Below, in pieces: positions 46,878 to 55,149 of a DNA stretch of 64,000 nucleotides. The translations under genes and the position numbers were made by a program. Source of the DNA: Streptomyces sp. NBC_01237. GTDB taxonomy: Bacteria > Actinomycetota > Actinomycetes > Streptomycetales > Streptomycetaceae. The notes beneath the pieces were generated by a model. That model made no database searches, had not been told where the DNA came from, and saw nothing but the letters and a program-made list of their open reading frames with translations. Numbering within the stretch: position 1 is the first letter of the stretch; every line of letters starts with the position of its first letter. The stretch is from NCBI RefSeq assembly GCF_035917275.1, contig NZ_CP108508.1:2108001-2172000 (forward strand), written 5' to 3'.

Positions 46878-48539
46878 CTACGCCGCCCGACGCCCACGCG
46901 CAGGCGCCGCGCCCCGCCCCGAACCGGCACGCCCCGCCCCCGCACCACGGGACTCGCCGCCCGAACGCGCGGCTCCGCCGCCACCGCCCCCGCGTACGGA
47001 ACCGGCCGCACCGCCACGCGACTCGCCGCCGCCTCCCGCACCCTGCGCGCCACCGCCGGCGCCGCGGCGTCCACGGCCCCGGCTGCCCGAGCGGAAGCCG
47101 CCGCCGGTGCCCGAGCCCGGCGCCCCGGCCGTCCGCGTGCGCGGCTTGGGCTGGGTGGGCTGGGGGACCTCGACGACGATCGCGATTCCGGACGGCTCGC
47201 GGGCCCCGGTGATCCGGGTCAGCTCCTCGTCGCTGGACTTGATGCGGGTGGTGCGGGGGTCGATGCCCGCGTCCTGCATCAGCCGGGTCATCTCCCGCTT
47301 CTCCTCGGGCAGCACCAGCGTGACGACGCTGCCGGACTCCCCGGCGCGCGCCGTGCGCCCGCCGCGGTGGAGGTAGTCCTTGTGGTCGGTGGGCGGGTCC
47401 ACGTTGACGACGAGGTCGAGGTCGTCGACGTGGATGCCACGGGCCGCCACGTTCGTCGCGACGAGTGCGGTGACCTGGCCGTTCTTGAACTGGTCCAGGG
47501 TCCTGTTGCGCTGCGGCTGGGACCGGCCGCCGTGCAGGGCCGCGGCCCGTACGCCGCTGGCGAGCAGCCGCTTGGCGAAGCGGTCGGCGGCGCGCTTGGT
47601 GTCGACGAACATGATCACCCGGCCGTCACGGGCGGCGATCTTCGTGGCGACGGCCTTCTTGTCGGTCTCGTCCGCGACGTGGAGCACATGGTGCTCCATG
47701 GTGGTGACCGCACCGGCGGACGGGTCGACGGAGTGCACGACCGGGTCGGTGAGGAACATCTTGACCAGGCGGTCGATGTTCTTGTCGAGGGTCGCGGAGA
47801 ACAGCATGCGCTGCCCGTCCGGCTCGACCTGCTTGAGCAGCGCGACGACCTGCGGCATGAAGCCCATGTCGGCCATCTGGTCGGCCTCGTCGAGGACGGT
47901 GATGGCGACCTGGTCGAGGCGGCAGTCGCCGCGCTCGATGAGGTCCTTGAGCCGGCCTGGCGTGGCGACGAGCACCTCGGCGCCCCGGCGCAGCGTGCCG
48001 GACTGCTTGCTGATCGACATGCCGCCGACGACGGTGGCGAGCCGCAGGTTCACGGAGGTCGCGTACGGGGTGAGGGCGTCGGTGACCTGCTGGGCGAGCT
48101 CACGGGTCGGGACGAGGACGAGGGCCAGCGGGGCGCGGGGCTCGGAGCGGCGCCCGGCGGTGCGGGCGAGCAGGGCCAGGCCGAAGGCGAGCGTCTTGCC
48201 GGAGCCGGTGCGGCCACGGCCCAGGATGTCCCGGCCGGCCAGCGAGTTCGGCAGGGTGGCGCCCTGGATGGGGAAGGGCTCGGTGACGCCCTGCGCGGTG
48301 AGGGTCTTCAGCAGTGCCGCGGGCATGTCCAGCTCGGCGAACGCCTCGACGGCGGGCAGCGCGGGGGTCATGGTCTCCGGCAGGGCGAACTCGCCCTGGG
48401 GCGCTGTGGCGCGGCGGCGGGCGGGTGCCTTGCCGGCTCCGCGGCCGGATCCCTTGGCGTTCGCCTGTGCCGGGGCCGGGCCGCGTCCCCTGGCCGGTCG
48501 GGTGCGGGTCGGTCGGTCCTGGCGTTCGAAGCGGGTCAT
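46878..48539 (-). CDS. DEAD-box RNA helicase (RhlE-like)
   Basis: 553 residues. Q motif FAELDMPAALLKTLTAQGVTEPFPIQ, Walker A RTGSGKT, PTRELAQQ, TPGRL, DEAD in VLDEADQMADMGF, SAT, and helicase C motifs VATNVAARGIHVDDLDLVVNVDPP and HRGGRTARAG. Arg/Gly-rich tails at both ends (N-terminal 60, C-terminal 110 residues) likely bind RNA. ATG at 48537-48539 after GGAGGGCAATTCC. The cold-shock gene lies 180 bp upstream in the same direction, so the two may respond to cold together, although a terminator stands between them. Confidence 0.93.
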   Translation of the reverse strand: MTRFERQDRPTRTRPARGRGPAPAQANAKGSGRGAGKAPARRRATAPQGEFALPETMTPALPAVEAFAELDMPAALLKTLTAQGVTEPFPIQGATLPNSLAGRDILGRGRTGSGKTLAFGLALLARTAGRRSEPRAPLALVLVPTRELAQQVTDALTPYATSVNLRLATVVGGMSISKQSGTLRRGAEVLVATPGRLKDLIERGDCRLDQVAITVLDEADQMADMGFMPQVVALLKQVEPDGQRMLFSATLDKNIDRLVKMFLTDPVVHSVDPSAGAVTTMEHHVLHVADETDKKAVATKIAARDGRVIMFVDTKRAADRFAKRLLASGVRAAALHGGRSQPQRNRTLDQFKNGQVTALVATNVAARGIHVDDLDLVVNVDPPTDHKDYLHRGGRTARAGESGSVVTLVLPEEKREMTRLMQDAGIDPRTTRIKSSDEELTRITGAREPSGIAIVVEVPQPTQPKPRTRTAGAPGSGTGGGFRSGSRGRGRRGAGGGAQGAGGGGESRGGAAGSVRGGGGGGAARSGGESRGAGAGRAGSGRGAAPARGRRAA

Positions 48540-48662
48540 ACGGAATTGCCCTCCTGGGGGATTCCTGGGGTTACTGCGGGACTGCTGGTGGGACTGTCTG
48601 TGGACTGCTTGATGTGCGCCCCAGGATGCAGCACAAAGCGGGGTGTCCCCCAGACAGCACAA

Positions 48663-48699
48663 ACCGGGGCCCGCACCTTCACGGTGCGGGCCCCGGTTG
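48663..48699 (-). terminator. Terminator after the cold-shock gene
   Basis: A perfect 16-bp stem (48663-48678 with 48684-48699) and 5-nt loop, 19 bp past the cold-shock stop codon. Confidence 0.85.
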
Positions 48700-48718
48700 C
48701 GAGGTACGCGTCCGGCAA

Positions 48719-48922
48719 TTAGGCCGGGACGATGTTCTCCGCCTGCGGGCCCTTCTGGCCCTGCGTGACGTCGAAGGAGACCTTCTGGCCCTCCTGGAGC
48801 TCACGGAAGCCCTGGGTGGCGATGTTCGAGTAGTGGGCGAAGACGTCGGCGCCGCCGCCGTCCTGCTCGATGAAGCCGAAGCCCTTTTCCGAGTTGAACC
48901 ACTTCACGGTTCCAGTAGCCAT
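48719..48922 (-). CDS. Cold-shock protein (CspA family)
   Basis: 67 residues, a complete cold-shock domain. [20 protein letters not shown] carries RNP1 (KGFGFI), and DVFAHYSNI carries RNP2. It binds single-stranded RNA/DNA as an RNA chaperone. ATG at 48920-48922 follows TAGGAGATCGAC. The leader is long (about 120 nt) and unusually AT-rich for this genome, as in other regulated csp mRNAs. Confidence 0.96.
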   Translation of the reverse strand: MATGTVKWFNSEKGFGFIEQDGGGADVFAHYSNIATQGFRELQEGQKVSFDVTQGQKGPQAENIVPA

Positions 48923-49051
48923 GTCGATCTCCTAAAAGAGGTGCAGTGCCGGAAATTCGCACTTTACGAATTCCAAGTCGCCGCATTGAGCCCCACCCGG
49001 AGAAAGCCGGAAAACAATAAAGCGCCTGAGGAAGCATTCCCGTCAGGCGCA

Positions 49052-49080
49052 CATAAAGTTCATGGGTACCAAAACTGCAA
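49052..49080 (-). promoter_or_regulatory. Candidate promoter of the cold-shock gene and leader
   Basis: On the minus strand TTGCAG (49075-49080), 17-bp spacer, TTTATG (49052-49057). The predicted leader (about 48923-49045) begins at a hairpin GCGCCTGA/TCAGGCGC (49022-49029 with 49043-49050). The remaining gap, 49081-49294, is C-rich low-complexity sequence with no feature seen. Confidence 0.45.
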
Positions 49081-49294
49081 CTGGACCACCGTAGCACGTT
49101 CTGTCGTCCGGCGGCGGATCCCGTCGTGCCGCCGGACGGAGAACTTCGCTGACCAGGAGGGGTCCGGACGGTGTCCCCCGGGGATTGGACGCCTGTTCCC
49201 CCAAGGTTTCCGGGCCCGACACCCGGGCGCCCCGACGCGCCTGCACGCCAGCACCCCCGACGCTCCGGCATCCCGGCACCCGGCCGCCCCGGCG

Positions 49295-50452
49295 TCAGAG
49301 CCTTTCGATGATGGTGACGTTCGCCTGGCCGCCGCCCTCGCACATCGTCTGGAGCCCGTAGCGGCCGCCGGTGCGTTCCAGTTCGTGCAGGAGCGTCGTC
49401 ATCAGCCTGGCACCGGTCGCGCCGAGCGGGTGCCCGAGGGCGATCGCGCCGCCGTTGACATTGACCCGCTCCGGGTCCGCGCCGGTCTCCTTCAGCCAGG
49501 CCAGGACGACCGGTGCGAAGGCTTCGTTGATCTCGACCAGGTCGATGTCGTCGAGGGTGAGGCCGGTCTTCTTCAGCGCGTACGCGGTGGCGGGGATCGG
49601 TGCGGACAGCATCCGGATCGGGTCCTCGGCACGTACGGAGAGGTGGTGGACGCGGGCGCGCGGGGTGAGGCCGTGCTCGGCGACGGCCCGTTCGGAGGCG
49701 ATGAGCAGGGCGGCGGCGCCGTCGGAGACCTGCGAGGAGCAGGCGGCGGTGATCGTGCCGCCGTCCATGACGGGCTTGAGCGCGGCCATCTTCTCCAGGG
49801 TGGTGTCGCGGCGCGGCCCCTCGTCGGCGGTGACCTCTCCGTACGCGACGGTCTCGCGGGCGAAGCGGCCCTCGTCGATGGCGCGGATCGCCCGTTGGTG
49901 GGAGAGGAGGGCGAACTCCTCCATGTCGCGCCGGCCGATGCCCCACTTCTCGGCGATGAGCTGGGCGCCGTGGAACTGGTTGACGGGTGCGTCGCCGTAC
50001 CGGGCTCGCCAGCCTTCGCTGCCCGCATAGGGGCCTTCGGTGAAGCCGAGGGGTTCGGCCGCCCGGCGGGAGGCGAAGGCGATCGGGATCTGCGTCATGT
50101 TCTGGGTGCCTCCGGCGACGACCAGGTCCTGGGTGCCGGAGAGCACCCCCTGGGCGGCGAAGTGCACGGCCTGCTGGGAGGAGCCGCACTGGCGGTCGAT
50201 GGTGACGCCGGGGACCTCTTCGGGGAGTCCGGCCGCCAGCCAGGAGGTGCGGGCGATGTCGCCGGCCTGGGGTCCGACGGTGTCGAGGCAGCCGAAGACG
50301 ACGTCCTCGACCGCCGCCGGGTCGATGCCGGCGCGGGCGACCAGGGCCTTCAGCACATGGGCGCCGAGGTCGGCGGGGTGGACGGCCCCGAGGCCCCCCT
50401 TGCGCCTGCCGACGGGGGTGCGTACCGCTTCGACGATGTAGGCCTCGGCCAT
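49295..50452 (-). CDS. fadA6: Acetyl-CoA acyltransferase (thiolase) FadA6
   Basis: 385 residues. Thiolase catalytic residues: nucleophile C89 in DRQCGSSQQAVHFAA, His in GGAIALGHPLGATGARL, second Cys in MCEGGGQAN. EINEAFAPVVLAW is the usual family segment. Position next to kstR2 and ipdF, as in mycobacteria, points to FadA6, which cleaves the beta-keto acyl-CoA left after ring opening in HIP degradation. ATG at 50450-50452, 21 bp after the kstR2 stop, so probably co-transcribed. Confidence 0.87.
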   Translation of the reverse strand: MAEAYIVEAVRTPVGRRKGGLGAVHPADLGAHVLKALVARAGIDPAAVEDVVFGCLDTVGPQAGDIARTSWLAAGLPEEVPGVTIDRQCGSSQQAVHFAAQGVLSGTQDLVVAGGTQNMTQIPIAFASRRAAEPLGFTEGPYAGSEGWRARYGDAPVNQFHGAQLIAEKWGIGRRDMEEFALLSHQRAIRAIDEGRFARETVAYGEVTADEGPRRDTTLEKMAALKPVMDGGTITAACSSQVSDGAAALLIASERAVAEHGLTPRARVHHLSVRAEDPIRMLSAPIPATAYALKKTGLTLDDIDLVEINEAFAPVVLAWLKETGADPERVNVNGGAIALGHPLGATGARLMTTLLHELERTGGRYGLQTMCEGGGQANVTIIERL

Positions 50453-50473
50453 GGCTGCTGCTCCTTGGGTGAG

Positions 50474-51085
50474 TCAGTGACGCAGGGCGATCCCGTCGAG
50501 CACCATCGAGAGGTACTGGCGGGCGATCTCCTCGGGGCTGTGCTGTCCGCCCGGCCGGTACCAGGAGGCCGCGACCCAGACGGTGTCGCGGACGAAGCGG
50601 TAGGTGAGCCGGATGTCGAGGTCGGCGCGGAAGGTCCGGTCGGCGACACCGCGTTCCAGGGTGCCGAGCCATGCCTTCTCGAACTTCTGCTGCGAGTCGG
50701 CCAGGTACTGGAAGCGGGGCTGGGTGGCGAGGTGCTTGGACTCCTTCTGGTAGATGGCGACGGCGGCGCGGTGCCGGTCGATCTCCCGGAAGGACTCGGT
50801 GACCAGGGCCTCGATGGATTCCCGGGGGCCGAGGCCGGCCTCCAGTACCGCGTCGTACCCCTCCCAGAGTTCGTCGAGGAAGGTGGAGAGGATCTCGTCG
50901 ACCATCGATTCCTTGGAATCGAAGTGGTAGTAGAGGCTGCCCGCGAGCATGCCCGCCTCGTCCGCGATCTTCCGGACGGTGGTGGCGTTGTATCCCTGCG
51001 CGGCGAAGACCTCGGCGGCGGTGGCGAGCAGTTCGCGGCGCCGCTCGGGCGAGGGGGTCACCTGGGGCTTCTTCTTGGTAGGCAC
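50474..51085 (-). CDS. kstR2: TetR-family repressor, KstR2-like
   Basis: 203 residues. N-terminal TetR helix-turn-helix at about 15-60: RRRELLATAAEVFAAQGYNATTVRKIADEAGMLAGSLYYHFDSKESMVDEIL. The ligand domain has QKESKHLATQPRFQYLADSQQKFEKAWL and RLTYRFVRDTVWVAASWYRPGG, which closely match mycobacterial KstR2, a repressor released by HIP-CoA. ATG at 51083-51085. Two matching operators are found at 42848 and 52031. The 102-bp gap to ipdF is CCGTCCG-rich low-complexity sequence. Confidence 0.85.
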   Translation of the reverse strand: MPTKKKPQVTPSPERRRELLATAAEVFAAQGYNATTVRKIADEAGMLAGSLYYHFDSKESMVDEILSTFLDELWEGYDAVLEAGLGPRESIEALVTESFREIDRHRAAVAIYQKESKHLATQPRFQYLADSQQKFEKAWLGTLERGVADRTFRADLDIRLTYRFVRDTVWVAASWYRPGGQHSPEEIARQYLSMVLDGIALRH

Positions 51086-51187
51086 CCGTCCATTGTCCGT
51101 CCGCCCGCCGTCCGGCCGTCCACCCGCCGGACCGCCGCCCGTCCGGCCGTTCCCCGCCCGTCGCCCGTCCGTGCCCCGATGGCCGCC

Positions 51188-51970
51188 TCATGCACGCTGA
51201 CTGCTCACGGAGACGACCTCGCCGGTCATGTAGGAGGAGTAGCCGCTGGCGAGGAAGACGATGACGTTGGCGACCTCCCAGGGTTCGGCGTACCGGCCGA
51301 ACGCCTCCTTCTCGGTGAGTTCGGCGAGAAGCCCGGCGGAGGTGACCTTGGCCAGGTGCGGGTGCATGGCGAGGCTGGGGGCGACCGCGTTGACCCGTAC
51401 GCCGTACGCGGCCGCTTCGACGGCGGCGCAGCGGGTGAGTGCCATGACGCCCGCCTTGGCGGCGGCGTAGTGGGCCTGGCCGCTCTGGGCGCGCCAGCCG
51501 ACGACGGAGGCGTTGTTGACGACGACGCCTCCGCTGCCCGCGGCCTTGAGGGAGCGCAGGGCGGCCCTGGTGCAGCGGAAGGTGCCGTTCAGGGTGACGT
51601 CGAGGACCTTGGTCCACTGGTCGTCGGTCATCTCGGTGAGTTCGGCGGTGCCGCCGAGGCCCGCGTTGTTGACGACGATGTCGAGGCCGCCGTGGGTCTG
51701 TTCTGCGTGCGCGAAGAGGGCCCGGACCTGGGCTTCGTCGGTGACGTCGCAGGGCAGGGAGGTGACACGGTCGGCGCCGAACTCGTCGGCGAGTGCCTGC
51801 TCGGTCTCCTTCAGCCGGCGGGCGTGGGCGTCGCCGATGACGACCCGGGCGCCCTCCTCCAGGAGCCGGCGGGCGGTGGCTCCGCCGATCCCGGCCCCGG
51901 CGGCCGCGGTCACGACGGCGTTGCGGGAGGTCAGCAGTCCGTGTCCCGGTAGGTACTGCGGTGCGCTCAC
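51188..51970 (-). CDS. ipdF: IpdF, SDR-family steroid-acyl-CoA dehydrogenase
   Basis: 260 residues. Rossmann motif is the unusual TAAAGAGIGGATARR (first Gly changed to Ala) typical of IpdF. DIVVNNAGLGG, and the catalytic Ser/Tyr/Lys in NNASVVGWRAQSGQAHYAAAKAG are present. In mycobacteria IpdF oxidises or reduces the 5-hydroxy group of the HIP-derived acyl-CoA. GTG at 51968-51970 is chosen for its length match and GAGGAGGCAGGGC ribosome-binding site. First gene of ipdF-kstR2-fadA6; the operator lies 61 bp upstream. Confidence 0.85.
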   Translation of the reverse strand: MSAPQYLPGHGLLTSRNAVVTAAAGAGIGGATARRLLEEGARVVIGDAHARRLKETEQALADEFGADRVTSLPCDVTDEAQVRALFAHAEQTHGGLDIVVNNAGLGGTAELTEMTDDQWTKVLDVTLNGTFRCTRAALRSLKAAGSGGVVVNNASVVGWRAQSGQAHYAAAKAGVMALTRCAAVEAAAYGVRVNAVAPSLAMHPHLAKVTSAGLLAELTEKEAFGRYAEPWEVANVIVFLASGYSSYMTGEVVSVSSQRA

Positions 51971-52030
51971 GCCCTGCCTCCTCGGGTCTCCGGCGCCGGG
52001 CCCTAGCCGGTGCCGGTGCGCGTACATTAA

Positions 52031-52050
52031 CCTACCAAACACTTGTTAGG
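52031..52050. promoter_or_regulatory. KstR2-like operator, site 2
   Basis: CCTACCAAACACTTGTTAGG is an imperfect palindrome (CCTA.CAA....TTG.TAGG). It lies in the 93-bp divergent promoter between ipdF and the crotonase gene. ACCAAACACTTGTT fits the KstR2 motif AnCAAGnnCTTGnT with one mismatch. Nearly identical to site 1. Confidence 0.8.
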
Positions 52051-52063
52051 GAAGGATGAGCCG

Positions 52064-52966
52064 ATGCCCGATCCGACACCCGGCCCCACCCAGGGCCCGG
52101 CGCCCGCCTCCGGTCCGGCACCCGACGGCGGGACCGGGCCCGTGCTGTACGAGCGCCGGGGGCCGGTCGCGTACGTCACGCTGAACCGCCCGCGCTACCG
52201 CAACGCCCAGAACTCCGCGATGACCTACGCGCTGGACGCCGCCTTCTACCGGGCCGCCGAGGACGGTGAGGTGAGGGCCGTCGTGCTGGCCGGGGCCGGG
52301 GACCACTTCTCGGCGGGGCATGACATCGGCACCCCGCAGCGCGACGCGCATCTGCCCTTCGAACGCCGGGCCGGACTCTGGTGGGACCACAGCGACAAGA
52401 CGGGCGCGGAGAGCCGTTTCGCCCGGGAGTCGGAGGTCTATCTCGGGATGTGCAGACGCTGGCGCGAGCTGCCCAAGCCCGTGGTGGCGTCCGTCCAGGG
52501 GGCGTGCGTGGCGGGCGGGCTGATGCTGGCGTGGATCTGCGATCTGATCGTGGCGAGCGAGGACGCGTTCTTCGCCGATCCGGTGGTGCGGATGGGCATC
52601 CCCGGCGTCGAGTACTTCGCGCACCCCTGGGTGATGCCGCCCCGGATCGCCAAGGAGTTCCTCTTCACCGGCGACCGGATGAGCGCCCGGCGGGCGTACG
52701 AGGTCGGCATGGTCAACCGGGTCGTCGAGCGGGCCGAACTCGCCGAACGTACGCATGAACTGGCCCTGCGCATCGCCGAGATGCCGCGCCTCGGGCTGGC
52801 GCTCACCAAGCGCGCCGTGAACCAGGCGGAGGACCTCCAGGGCCTGCACAGCGGCCTGGACTCGGTCTTCGGGCTGCACCATCTCGCCCACGCCCACAAC
52901 GCGGAGACGGCGGCGGACCCGCTCGGCGGCATGGATGTCGCCGCGATGAAGAAGGCGGGCACGTGA
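52064..52966 (+). CDS. Enoyl-CoA hydratase/isomerase family protein
   Basis: 300 residues. A Pro/Gly-rich N-terminal 35 residues, then a crotonase fold: VAYVTLNRPRYRNAQNSAMTYALDAAF, GAGDHFSAGHDIG, PKPVVASVQGACVAGGLMLAWICDLIVAS. An enlarged loop after the first oxyanion strand (TPQRDAHLPFERRAGLWWDHSDK) suggests a bulky substrate. It is not EchA20, which lies in the other block. ATG at 52064 after GGGAAGGATGAGCCG. First of a three-gene set with two acyl-CoA dehydrogenases, under operator site 2. Confidence 0.85.
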   Translation: MPDPTPGPTQGPAPASGPAPDGGTGPVLYERRGPVAYVTLNRPRYRNAQNSAMTYALDAAFYRAAEDGEVRAVVLAGAGDHFSAGHDIGTPQRDAHLPFERRAGLWWDHSDKTGAESRFARESEVYLGMCRRWRELPKPVVASVQGACVAGGLMLAWICDLIVASEDAFFADPVVRMGIPGVEYFAHPWVMPPRIAKEFLFTGDRMSARRAYEVGMVNRVVERAELAERTHELALRIAEMPRLGLALTKRAVNQAEDLQGLHSGLDSVFGLHHLAHAHNAETAADPLGGMDVAAMKKAGT

Positions 52967-54111
52967 TGGACCTGGCGCAGTCGGCGCGCACGGACGCCAT
53001 CCGGGCCGAGGCGCGAGCCTGGCTGCGGGCCAACGTGCCCGCCCGGCCGCTGCCGTCGCTGGAGACCGAGGAGGGGTTCGCCGCGCACCGGGCGTGGGAG
53101 GCGCGGCTGCACGCGGACCGGTGGTCGGCGGTCTCCTGGCCCGCCGGGTACGGCGGCCGGGACGCGGACATCTTCGGCTGGCTGGCCTTCGAGGAGGAGT
53201 ACTACGCGGCCGGTGGCCCCGGCCGGGTCTCGCAGAACGGCATCAGCCTGCTCGCCCCCACGCTCTTCGACCACGCGACCGAGGAGCAGCGGGCCCGGGT
53301 GCTGCCGTCGATGGCGAGCGGCGAGGTGATCTGGGCGCAGGCCTGGTCCGAGCCGGAGGCGGGTTCCGACCTGGCGTCGCTGCGCTCGCGCGCGGTGCGC
53401 ACGGACGGCGGGTGGCTGCTGTCGGGGCAGAAGACCTGGTCCTCGCGTGCGGCGTTCGCGGACCGGGCGTTCGGGATCTTCCGTACGGACCCCGAGGCCG
53501 CCAAGCCGCATCACGGGCTGACGTATCTGATGTTCGACCTGTCGGCGCCGGGCGTCACGGTCCGGCCGATCGGGCGCCTCGACGGGAAGCCGGCGTTCGC
53601 CGAACTGTTCCTGGACGAGGTCTTCGTACCGGACGCGGACATCATCGGGGAGCCCGGCCAGGGCTGGCGTATCGCCATGTCGACAACGGGCAACGAGCGC
53701 GGGCTCACCCTCCGCTCCCCCGGCCGTTTCCTCGCCGCGGCGGACCGGCTGTCCGGGCTGTGGCGGGCACGGGGCGAACCGTCGGACACGGCGCTGCGGG
53801 ACCGGGTCGCCGACGCGGTGATCGGGGCGCGGGCCTATCAGCTGTTCACCTACGCGGGCGCGTCGCGGTTCGCGGCGGGGACGGCCATCGGCGCGGAGTC
53901 GAGCCTGAACAAGGTGTTCTGGTCGGAGTACGACATCGCGCTGCACGAGACGGCGCTCGATCTGCTGGGACCGGACGCGGAGCTGGCGGAGTCCGCGTGG
54001 TCCGAGGGGTACGTCTTCTCCCTCGCGGGTCCGATCTACGCCGGGACGAACGAGATCCAGCGGGACATCATCGCCGAGCGGCTGCTCGGCCTGCCGAAGG
54101 GACGGCGCTGA
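52966..54111 (+). CDS. Acyl-CoA dehydrogenase, large-type subunit (FadE30/FadE-like)
   Basis: 381 residues. Full ACAD fold: N-terminal helices (RTDAIRAEARAWLRANVPARP), WPAGYGGRDADIFGWLAFEEEYYAAG, FAD-binding WAQAWSEPEAGSDLASLRSRA, TGQKTW-type SGQKTWSSRAAFADRAF, and a final PIYAGTNEIQRDIIAERLLGLPKG. Order and length resemble FadE30-type enzymes of the HIP regulon. The start is ATG at 52966, overlapping the upstream stop (TGATG); GTG at 52963 is possible. The next gene encodes a shorter ACAD, so the two may form a heterotetramer. Confidence 0.86.
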   Translation: MDLAQSARTDAIRAEARAWLRANVPARPLPSLETEEGFAAHRAWEARLHADRWSAVSWPAGYGGRDADIFGWLAFEEEYYAAGGPGRVSQNGISLLAPTLFDHATEEQRARVLPSMASGEVIWAQAWSEPEAGSDLASLRSRAVRTDGGWLLSGQKTWSSRAAFADRAFGIFRTDPEAAKPHHGLTYLMFDLSAPGVTVRPIGRLDGKPAFAELFLDEVFVPDADIIGEPGQGWRIAMSTTGNERGLTLRSPGRFLAAADRLSGLWRARGEPSDTALRDRVADAVIGARAYQLFTYAGASRFAAGTAIGAESSLNKVFWSEYDIALHETALDLLGPDAELAESAWSEGYVFSLAGPIYAGTNEIQRDIIAERLLGLPKGRR

Positions 54112-55097
54112 TGCGTTTCCTCCTCGACGGGGAGCAGCGGGAGTTCGCCCGCTCGCTGGACGCGATGCTGACGGCCTCGGACACGCCGTCGGCGGTACGG
54201 GCCTGGGGCGCCGGGGACCATGGGCCGGGCAGGGCCCTGTGGGCACGGCTCGCGCACGCCGGGGTGTTCGCCCTCGCGGTCCCGGAGGCGCACGGCGGCG
54301 TGGGACCCCTTCCGGTCGAACTCGCTGTCGCCTTCGTGGAGTTGGGGCGGCATGCGGTGCCGGGTCCGGTGGTGGAGACCGTGGCGCTCTCGGTGCTGCT
54401 GAGTGCCGTGGGCGGCCCGGCGGCTGAGGAGTGGCTGCCCCGGCTGGCCGCGGGGGAGGCTTCGGCGACCCTGCGGATGGACGGGTACGGGCCGTACGCG
54501 CTGGACGCGGACGTGGTGGACGGGGTGTTCGTGGTGACCGGGCAGGAGCTGCGGCTCGCGCCGGGGCCGGGAACGCTCCATGCCTCGGCCGATCCGGCGC
54601 GGCGGCTGTTCACGCCGGAGGCGGGGGGTGCGGTGCTCGCCGCCGGGCCCCGGGTGGTGGCGGCGGCACGCGCGGCGGGCGACTGGGCGGCGTTCGCGAC
54701 GGCGGCCCAGGCGCTGGGGACCGGGGAGGCGTTGCTGGGCTCCACGGTCGAGTACGTCAAGCGGCGTACCCAGTTCGCGGTGCCCATCGGCTCCTTCCAG
54801 GCCGTCAAGCACCGGCTGGCGGACACGCTGCTGGGGCTGGAGTTCGCGCGTCCGGCGCTGTACGGGGCGGCGGTGTCACTGGCCGGGGGATCGCCGCGGG
54901 CCGGGGCGGATGTCGCGGCGGCGAAGGTGCTGGCGGGCGAGGCGGGGTACGCGGCGGCCCGTACCGCGCTCCAGCTGCACGGTGCGGTGGGGTACACCCA
55001 GGAGCTGGACCTGTCGTTGTGGCTGCGCAAGGCACGGCCGCTGCGGGATGCGTGGGGGACGCCGGGGGTGTGCCGGGAGCGGGTGCTCTCCGGGTAG
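54111..55097 (+). CDS. Acyl-CoA dehydrogenase, short partner subunit
   Basis: 328 residues, shorter than a standard ACAD. RFLLDGEQREFARSLDAML, FALAVPEAHGGVGPLPVELAVAFVELG, and VEYVKRRTQFAVPIGSFQAVKHRLADTLLGLE with LQLHGAVGYTQELDLSLWLRKA are recognisable. The central beta domain is reduced and lacks the usual W-S/T-FAD signature. This is typical of one half of alpha2-beta2 steroid dehydrogenases such as FadE26-FadE27 or FadE31-FadE33. ATG overlaps the preceding stop by one base, giving strict coupling. Confidence 0.84.
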   Translation: MRFLLDGEQREFARSLDAMLTASDTPSAVRAWGAGDHGPGRALWARLAHAGVFALAVPEAHGGVGPLPVELAVAFVELGRHAVPGPVVETVALSVLLSAVGGPAAEEWLPRLAAGEASATLRMDGYGPYALDADVVDGVFVVTGQELRLAPGPGTLHASADPARRLFTPEAGGAVLAAGPRVVAAARAAGDWAAFATAAQALGTGEALLGSTVEYVKRRTQFAVPIGSFQAVKHRLADTLLGLEFARPALYGAAVSLAGGSPRAGADVAAAKVLAGEAGYAAARTALQLHGAVGYTQELDLSLWLRKARPLRDAWGTPGVCRERVLSG

Positions 55098-55104
55098 CGG
55101 TGCG

Positions 55105-55145
55105 GAGTGCCCCTTCCGCTCTCCTGGCAGCGGGAAGGGGCACTC
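55105..55145. terminator. Terminator after the acyl-CoA dehydrogenase operon
   Basis: GAGTGCCCCTTCC (55105-55117) pairs with 55133-55145, extended by CCGCT/AGCGG with one bulged G. It lies between convergent genes and ends the steroid-type block. Confidence 0.85.
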
Positions 55146-55149
55146 GGTC

